Source: DATJFH01 sp035495815 (GTDB taxonomy: Bacteria; Acidobacteriota; Terriglobia; Bryobacterales; Bryobacteraceae). Taken from it: a stretch of DNA of 19,294 nucleotides. The notes beneath the pieces were generated by a model. The model ran no database searches. It saw nothing but the letters and a program-made list of their open reading frames with translations, and was not told the DNA's origin. The stretch spans positions 1 to 19,294 of the forward strand of contig DATJFH010000335.1 in the NCBI GenBank assembly GCA_035495815.1. The letters run 5' to 3'. This document shows positions 14,615 to 19,294 of this stretch, in pieces; the first letter of the stretch is position 1, and each line of letters starts with the position of its first letter. The translations under genes were made by a program, and so were the position numbers.

Positions 14615-15780
14615 TTCTGTCCGCGTTGCGGCGCCTGCCCCCGCTGATTGTGATTCTGAACGCCGCAGCGGCGGCGCAGGTCCTCGTGGACCCCTCCAGG
14701 CTGCCCTCCGGCTTGAGAGCGTTCGAGACACAGCCGAATGAAGTCTCCGTGCGCTGCGAGGTCAGTCCCGTTCGGCCTGCGCTCGATTACGGCTTTCGCT
14801 TTGGCTCCGGCTACATCACGCGCGTTCCCCTCGGCCAGTACCCCGGCGGCGGACACAGGCTGGCCATGCTGACGCGCATCACGCCGGAGGATGGCGGGCG
14901 AAAGCCTGCTTATTTCGTAAACACGGTCAAGCTCCCGGTAGTCCCTCCGCAAAGCAAGCTCGATCTCGAGATGGTGGGAGGTTATCTGCTCGGTCCCGGG
15001 AAGTACTCGGTCGAGTGGGTCCTTCTCGACGAGAAGATGCGCGTCTGCCGGAAGAAGTGGCGCGTCACGGCCGCTCTTCATTTCAGCGAGCGCAAGGTGA
15101 AAGTGGCCATTCCGCCCGGCGCCGTAGCCGATTACTCCCTCCGCGGCCTGCCCGGAAACAAGCGCCGGGACGACGGTGTTCGCCGCGTCCGGCTCACGGT
15201 TCTGATGCACGCCGCGCCACTCTCCTTCCGCCGAACCACCCTGCGCGCCAGCGACAAGATGCTGCTGATGGGGACTCTCTCCTCGCTGCTCGACAGGGTC
15301 CCGGCCCGTTCACTGCGGCTCGTCGTGTTCAACCTCGACCAGCAGAAGGAAATCTTCCGGAAAGACACGTTCTCGCCAGAGTCCCTCGAGCAGGTAACAC
15401 AATCCTTGAACGAGCTGGAACTGGGATCGGTAGACTACAAGGTCCTCCTCAACCGGAAAGGCCATGTGGACCTGCTCGCCGAACTGGTGAACCAGGAGGT
15501 CGCCGCGGACACTCCCTCCGACCAGGTGGTTTTCCTTGGCGCGCCGGCGCGCTTCGTGGATAAAGTCCCGCCCCAGTCGCTCGAAAAACCGCAGGGGACC
15601 AATCCCCGATTCTTCTATCTCCAGCTGCGCCCTTTTTTCCGCACTATGACCGGCGCCCTGCCGGACAGCATCGCCCTGGCCGTATCCAGGCTCAAAGGGA
15701 AGACGCTCATCATCCATACGCCGGGCGAATTTTCGAACGCTATCGATCAGATCGAACGATCGGCCTCGGCCGAAAAGTAA
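14611..15780 (+). CDS. Unrecognised secreted protein, TTG start
   Basis: I do not recognise this 389-aa protein. The best start is TTG at 14611, which overlaps the preceding TGA as TTGA and has GGGAG 6 nt upstream. It yields a clear signal peptide of the type MILSALRRLPPLIVILNAAAAAQ, whereas an in-frame ATG 36 nt earlier lies inside the previous gene and adds a non-signal extension. The middle of the protein has beta-rich sequence (about 40-170) and then an alternating strand/helix region (about 190-340): VRLTVLMHAA, SLRLVVFNLD, VDYKVLLN and DQVVFLGA are likely parallel strands. That resembles a Rossmann or von Willebrand A-like fold, but no DxSxS metal site is present. It is co-translated with the SUMF1/hydrolase protein, so a partner role outside the cytoplasm is plausible. 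Confidence 0.8.
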   Translation: MILSALRRLPPLIVILNAAAAAQVLVDPSRLPSGLRAFETQPNEVSVRCEVSPVRPALDYGFRFGSGYITRVPLGQYPGGGHRLAMLTRITPEDGGRKPAYFVNTVKLPVVPPQSKLDLEMVGGYLLGPGKYSVEWVLLDEKMRVCRKKWRVTAALHFSERKVKVAIPPGAVADYSLRGLPGNKRRDDGVRRVRLTVLMHAAPLSFRRTTLRASDKMLLMGTLSSLLDRVPARSLRLVVFNLDQQKEIFRKDTFSPESLEQVTQSLNELELGSVDYKVLLNRKGHVDLLAELVNQEVAADTPSDQVVFLGAPARFVDKVPPQSLEKPQGTNPRFFYLQLRPFFRTMTGALPDSIALAVSRLKGKTLIIHTPGEFSNAIDQIERSASAEK

Positions 15781-15783
15781 CTC

Positions 15784-16026
15784 TCACCTGCGCCAAAAAC
15801 CGCGCCGCCGCGTGGGACCTCGCAGGACCAGCCACACGCCCAGTCCGGCCTCGATGGCCGCCAGCGCCCGCGTCAGGTTCGGGTGCTTGACGAACTTGTC
15901 GATGAGTCTCCGGTAAGGTCTGGGTCCAATCCGCCAGTTGAGACAGTGTTGCCGCGGGCTGATCAAGCCTGCCACGCCATCTCCGATGAGGGCCATCGTG
16001 CTGAGGTCTCTGAGGGGAGCGGTCAT
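15784..16026 (-). CDS. Small 80-aa conserved-looking protein
   Basis: This 80-aa gene is supported by a strong AAGGAG ribosome site 8 nt before the ATG at 16026 and by its non-overlapping position between larger genes. The protein is basic, with the segment SPRQHCLNWRIGPRPYRRLIDKFVKHP (about 24-50) followed by a hydrophobic stretch with AAIEAGLGVWLVL that could be one membrane segment. It ends in an arginine-rich tail. I have an impression that short proteins with this PRQHCLNW-GPRPYRRLIDKF pattern occur in acidobacteria, but cannot name a family or function. It converges on the secreted-protein gene, leaving 3 nt between stops, and is separated from the DinB operon by 150 nt. Confidence 0.7.
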   Translation of the reverse strand: MTAPLRDLSTMALIGDGVAGLISPRQHCLNWRIGPRPYRRLIDKFVKHPNLTRALAAIEAGLGVWLVLRGPTRRRGFWRR

Positions 16027-16176
16027 TCGTCAGTCTCCTTTATGCGGCTCGCAAGGCCACACTTTCAGGTTACCGCCGCCGCGGCTATTTAGAAAAAGTC
16101 CCTTGATCTTTCCCGGCACCAGCAACTCTGCAACTACAGTTCGCTACCGGCCGGCCCTTCCGTGATTCCGCTCAAT
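16027..16176. other. 150-nt intergenic region, AT-richer core
   Basis: This gap lies between the 80-aa gene and the end of the DinB gene and must hold the promoter of the former. A locally A/T-rich patch (about 16087-16097, TAAATA on the minus strand) could be a -10, but I find no matching -35 and no terminator-like hairpin with a U tract. Confidence 0.3.
16035..16040 (-). promoter_or_regulatory. Strong ribosome binding site for the 80-aa gene
   Basis: AAGGAG on the minus strand lies 8 nt before the ATG at 16026. It is the main evidence that this small reading frame is translated. Confidence 0.65.
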
Positions 16177-16689
16177 CTACGGATTGACTCTGGCGTAACG
16201 CTGGAACGGCCCGAGATGGGGATGGTAGCGTTGCGCCCGCACGATCTCGGCGATCTGTCGGATGTGGCCCAGATCGTGAAATGCCCAGTAGTTCAGCATT
16301 TGCCCGATCGTGATCGATCCCAGCTCGGGGTGCTTGCCGGTTCGCGCGGCAGCGGCGCCGGGCAGCCCGCGCAGGTACTCCAGATTCTGCTCGCGCTGCT
16401 CTTCGAAGTGATCGAATGAATCCTCCGCCTCTCGGCCGGAATACTGGCCGGAGGCAAAGTGCGCATCCTGGTCGTACAGCTCGAGCTCAGGATCGTCTTC
16501 CTTCACCATCCGCTCCAGGCGCGTCCTGAAGTTGTGGCCTTCGGCGTGGGAAAGATGCTCCAGCGTCTCTGCGATCGAAAATCGGTCCGGCCCCGCCTTC
16601 CAGCGCGTCTCCTCTTCCGAGACGCCTTCCATCAGCAGCCGCAATATCTCCGGCGTCGCCTCGAGTTGTCCCAAACCCGGCAAGCTCAT
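16177..16689 (-). CDS. DinB-like putative metal-dependent protein
   Basis: This 170-aa protein has the DinB/YfiT four-helix-bundle pattern. It carries three histidines in the usual places: H48 in EHLSHAE, and H138 and H142 in AFHDLGHIRQI, which would bind a divalent metal. Members of this superfamily include thiol transferases (bacillithiol or mycothiol type) and many proteins of unknown function; nothing in the sequence decides between these. The ATG at 16689 overlaps the stop of the SDR gene as ATGA, with GGGAGG about 10 nt upstream, so it is the last gene of the coupled minus operon. A longer in-frame start within the SDR gene is rejected because it adds a low-complexity, glycine/arginine-rich shadow sequence. 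Confidence 0.87.
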   Translation of the reverse strand: MSLPGLGQLEATPEILRLLMEGVSEEETRWKAGPDRFSIAETLEHLSHAEGHNFRTRLERMVKEDDPELELYDQDAHFASGQYSGREAEDSFDHFEEQREQNLEYLRGLPGAAAARTGKHPELGSITIGQMLNYWAFHDLGHIRQIAEIVRAQRYHPHLGPFQRYARVNP

Positions 16690-17450
16690 GCCACCGATCC
16701 CTCCCCGCCGTCCACCCGCAGTGTGTTGCCCGTCATCCAGTACGTCTTCTCGCTGCACAGCACGGCGATACAGCGCGCTACATCGGCCGGCGTTGTCAGG
16801 CGATGGTGCGGATTGCGGGCCTTGGCGTACGCCATCAACCGCTCATTCCCCGGAATTTTGCGCAGCGCGGGCGTGTCGGTCACGCCGGCCATGATGGCGT
16901 TCGCCGTAATTCCGAACGGCGCAAGCTCGAGAGCCAGTTGACGAATGTGCGCTTCGAGAATGGCTTTGGCAGCGCTGACGGGGCCATACTCCGGGACGGC
17001 CTTGCCGCCCCCTTCGCTCGTCATGGCGTAAATACGGCCGCCGGACTTCATCAGGCCGCTCGACACCAGGTCCTGCGTCCAGTAGACCAGGCTGTGGCCC
17101 ATGATGTCGGCCGTCATCTCGATCTGCCGTTTGCTCGCCACTTCGCCGCTCCCGACCAGAGGACGCAGTGCGCCGAATGCCAGCGAATGCAGCAGCACTC
17201 CGACTTCGCTCGAATCGTCCCGAATGCGGCCGATCACCTCGCGGCGCTTCTCGTCGTCCGCCGCGTTCATATTGAAGAAGACCGCGTCGCGGCCGGCGTC
17301 GCGGATCTTTTGCTGGACTTCGGCCACGTGCCCCATGGTCTCCCGGCGGTCGAGATGCACGCCGTAGATGTTGTAGCCCGCGCCGGCCAGTTCGATCGCC
17401 ACCGCCTCGCCGAAGCCGCTGCTCGACCCCAGAATCAGCGCCCACTTCAC
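16686..17450 (-). CDS. Enoyl-ACP-reductase-like short-chain dehydrogenase
   Basis: This 254-aa SDR begins at a GTG that overlaps the upstream TGA as GTGA; a second GTG directly before it is an equal alternative. The nucleotide-binding loop is LGSSSGFG (7-14). The active site is of the Y-x6-K type (Y155, K162), not the classical Y-x3-K, which is the hallmark of FabI/FabL enoyl-ACP reductases. Other family-like segments are HSLAFGALRPL (88-98) and a C-terminal TDTPALRKIPGNERL-RMT-type region ending in VDGGEG; the whole resembles FabL of Bacillus. It could reduce an enoyl thioester, but its neighbours are sugar-acid enzymes, not fatty-acid genes, so another substrate is possible. Confidence 0.9.
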   Translation of the reverse strand: MKWALILGSSSGFGEAVAIELAGAGYNIYGVHLDRRETMGHVAEVQQKIRDAGRDAVFFNMNAADDEKRREVIGRIRDDSSEVGVLLHSLAFGALRPLVGSGEVASKRQIEMTADIMGHSLVYWTQDLVSSGLMKSGGRIYAMTSEGGGKAVPEYGPVSAAKAILEAHIRQLALELAPFGITANAIMAGVTDTPALRKIPGNERLMAYAKARNPHHRLTTPADVARCIAVLCSEKTYWMTGNTLRVDGGEGSVA

Positions 17451-18775
17451 CACTCTGCCACCGATCCGTCGCCGTGAAAGACTCGCGCCATGGGCCTGGT
17501 TCCTCCAAATGGATACTTTTTCAGCGACTCTTCCGACAACTCGAATCCCAGCCCCGGTTTCGTCGCCAGCGGGAAGCGGCCGTTCACCATCCGCATGGCT
17601 GGAAACCCGAGCCACTCCTCCCAGACCTTCTCCTTGTCCCCCGGTGTCACGCCGCTGCAAATCTCCTGCACCAGGAAGTTCGGCATGGCTGCATCCACGT
17701 GGACCGTCGCCAGCCCGCCGATGGGCCCTTCGCAGGCGTGCGGCGCCATCGAGATGCCCGAGGCTTCGGCGCAAGCCCCCACTTTCCACAGCGCCGTGAT
17801 TCCACCCACGTGATTGATGTCGGTCTGGAGAATATCGACCACCCCCATTTCGATCAGCTCCCGGCATCCGTAGGAAGCGATCAGCCGCTCGCCGGTGGCA
17901 ATCGGGGTCGTCGAGCGCCGGGCAATCCGGGCCATCGCCTTTACGTTCTCCGGTGGGCACGGCTCTTCCACGAATAACAGGTTCAGCGGCTCCACTTCCT
18001 TCACGATGATGGAAGCGACGCTGGGACTCGTCTTGGCGTGGAAATCGACGGCCACGTCGATATCCGGTCCAAGCGCCTCCCGCACCATCTGCATGCCTTT
18101 CACCGCGCGGTCGATGCTGCGGCTGGTTTCGATCCATTCGTAGTACCCGGGAATGCCCGTTTTGAAGCAGGAGACGCCCATCTGGATCGCCGTACCGCGC
18201 AACTGCTGCAGCTGTTCCCGATTCTGTCCGTTCGCATGGTAATAACCGCGCACGCCCTTCGGATCGAACGGGCCCCCGAGTAGTTGATAGACCGGCAGCC
18301 CGAGCACTTTGCCCCGGATATCCCACATGGCCTGATCGATCCCGGAAATCGCCGAGCCCATGACCGGGCCGCTGCGATAAAAACTCTGTACGTACATCGA
18401 CTGCCAGTGATGCTCTACCTGCATGGGATCGGCGCCGATCACGAAGTCGCGGAAATCGTTGACGCAGGCCATCACGGCCGCGGCCTTGCCTTCGAGCGTG
18501 CCCTCGCCCCATCCGGTTACGCCGGCATCGGTCTCGAGTTTCACGAAGACGAACGGACGATCCGAGTCCGGGGTGAGCGAGACGCCGAACACCTTCATGT
18601 TGGTGATCTTGATTTTGGAGCCGACGCCGCGAAAAGCGTCCGCGCCCAGCGGATTCTGCGGCGGAGCCAGCGCGCATCCGCAAGGCCCGGACAGCGGTTG
18701 GCGCGGCGGCGACCCCATGGACCGGCCCGCCAGCAGCGCCCCGGCCGCGCCGCTGAAGAATCGACGGCGCTTCAT
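17447..18775 (-). CDS. Tat-exported enolase-superfamily dehydratase (galactonate dehydratase-like)
   Basis: This 442-aa protein belongs to the mandelate racemase/muconate lactonizing branch and most resembles D-galactonate dehydratases (DgoD), which dehydrate sugar acids to 2-keto-3-deoxy acids. The metal and catalytic residues are present: D244-x-H246 in VDFHAKTSP, the EEP at 270-272, E296 in TGERL, D319 in the QTDINHVGG segment, and H346 in the APHACEG segment. The N-terminus carries KRRRFFSGAAGALLAG, a twin-arginine-like signal, which is unusual for this normally cytoplasmic family. The ATG at 18775 overlaps the upstream stop as ATGA, and the 3' end overlaps the SDR start as GTGA. Exact substrate cannot be read. 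Confidence 0.92.
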   Translation of the reverse strand: MKRRRFFSGAAGALLAGRSMGSPPRQPLSGPCGCALAPPQNPLGADAFRGVGSKIKITNMKVFGVSLTPDSDRPFVFVKLETDAGVTGWGEGTLEGKAAAVMACVNDFRDFVIGADPMQVEHHWQSMYVQSFYRSGPVMGSAISGIDQAMWDIRGKVLGLPVYQLLGGPFDPKGVRGYYHANGQNREQLQQLRGTAIQMGVSCFKTGIPGYYEWIETSRSIDRAVKGMQMVREALGPDIDVAVDFHAKTSPSVASIIVKEVEPLNLLFVEEPCPPENVKAMARIARRSTTPIATGERLIASYGCRELIEMGVVDILQTDINHVGGITALWKVGACAEASGISMAPHACEGPIGGLATVHVDAAMPNFLVQEICSGVTPGDKEKVWEEWLGFPAMRMVNGRFPLATKPGLGFELSEESLKKYPFGGTRPMARVFHGDGSVAEW

Positions 18776-19293
18776 GCCTCACGCTCCCGATACTTCTCCA
18801 GCGTTCCGCGCTCGGGAGCGACTCCCAGGCCCGGACCGGTGGGCAGGGCAAGATATCCATCGCGGGCCTTTTCGAGGGTTGCGCCGCCGAGACTCTCCCG
18901 CAGAACCCTGTCTTCGTCCGCCTCGGTGAGAGGAACCTGCTGGATGAAGAAATTCGGCAAACTGGCCGCCAGGTGCAGCGCGGCCGCGGTGGCGATCGGA
19001 CCGCCTTCGTGATGCGGAGCGATGGCCGTATAGTAAGTCTCCGCCAGGGCGGCCATGCGGCGCAGTTGCGACAGCCCGTTGAGCGCGAGACTGGGCCGCA
19101 GGACGTCGATCGCCTGGTCTCGCAGCAGATCCTGGAAGGCGCCGCCCTGATGGACGCGGCGGCCGAAGCCGAGCGGCGTGACCGTCTCGGCGGCGATCTT
19201 GTGCAGCGTGGACAGATTGGAAGTCCGGCAAGGCTCGTCGAACCAGAGCAGGTGAAAGCGCTCGAGAGCGGACGCCAGGCTGGCGGCATCGCC
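18772..19293 (-). CDS. Enolase-superfamily protein, C-terminal part (runs off right edge)
   Basis: The minus-strand frame ending at 18772 stays open to the window edge and gives 173 residues; the start is outside. FHLLWFDEP is the barrel strand with the EEP-like ligand, and APHHEGGPIATAAALHLAASLPNFF matches the superfamily's C-terminal barrel end, including the histidine. Two expected acidic positions are altered: the GE motif reads PLGFGRRV (glutamate missing), and the D of the QPD strand is serine in LRPSLALNG. Catalysis by the usual magnesium mechanism is therefore doubtful. The C-terminus ends in EKYREREA. It overlaps the next enolase-superfamily gene by 4 nt (ATGA), so the two are co-translated and may form a mixed assembly, or this one may be regulatory or diverged. 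Confidence 0.82.
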   Translation of the reverse strand, partial: GDAASLASALERFHLLWFDEPCRTSNLSTLHKIAAETVTPLGFGRRVHQGGAFQDLLRDQAIDVLRPSLALNGLSQLRRMAALAETYYTAIAPHHEGGPIATAAALHLAASLPNFFIQQVPLTEADEDRVLRESLGGATLEKARDGYLALPTGPGLGVAPERGTLEKYREREA

Positions 19294-19294
19294 C

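Noticed and set aside
16686..19289. Long 867-codon open frame on the minus strand
   Set aside because: Only its last 254 codons (from the GTG at 17450) are protein-like. The rest is an arginine/serine-rich shadow of the two enolase-superfamily genes.

Overview
This high-GC window (roughly 60-65% by eye) looks like a chromosomal segment from an acidobacterium of the Solibacter/Bryobacter type. That assignment is inferred from gene content: a planctomycete-type cytochrome (DUF1549/DUF1553) paired with a DUF1501 protein, Tat-exported Gfo/Idh/MocA proteins and sulfatase, a secreted M13 peptidase, and a SUMF1-domain hydrolase. Planctomycetota or Verrucomicrobiota remain possible. I see no tRNA, rRNA, CRISPR array, transposase or phage gene, and no gene-free stretch longer than about 150 bases.

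Layout. (1) A secreted amidohydrolase runs off the left edge on the minus strand. Divergent from it is a plus-strand trio: two Gfo/Idh/MocA proteins and a formylglycine-type sulfatase, at 277-3981. (2) Facing the trio is a minus-strand group, 9643-3991: a c-type cytochrome DUF1549/DUF1553 protein, a DUF1501 protein overlapping it by 11 nt, and a two-domain polysaccharide deacetylase. (3) A divergent secreted M13 metallopeptidase (9747-11786) converges on a Tat aldo/keto reductase (12688-11795). (4) Divergent from the reductase is a two-gene plus unit: a SUMF1/alpha-beta-hydrolase fusion, then an unrecognised secreted protein that starts at a TTG overlapping the previous stop. (5) A small conserved-looking 80-aa gene lies on the minus strand. 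(6) At the right edge is a tightly coupled minus operon with 4-nt overlaps at every junction: partial enolase-superfamily protein, galactonate-dehydratase-like enolase, enoyl-reductase-like SDR, DinB-like protein.

Taken together the window suggests export-heavy carbohydrate handling: desulfation (sulfatase), deacetylation (polysaccharide deacetylase, possibly the esterase domain), sugar oxidoreduction (Gfo/Idh/MocA, AKR) and sugar-acid dehydration (enolase superfamily). Six or seven genes begin with a twin-arginine signal of the form M-x-R-R-x-F-L, so several redox proteins appear to be folded in the cytoplasm and exported. This is inference from families; no substrate can be read from the sequence.

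The most interesting points are these. Several transcription-unit heads carry a -10-like hexamer exactly 6 (once 7) nt before the start codon and no Shine-Dalgarno, which suggests leaderless mRNAs. The SUMF1 domain has lost both catalytic cysteines of formylglycine-generating enzymes and is fused to an esterase. Catalytic or cofactor residues are missing in one of two tandem enolase-superfamily proteins and in the second Gfo/Idh/MocA protein. The deacetylase carries a C-terminal domain of about 250 residues that I do not recognise.
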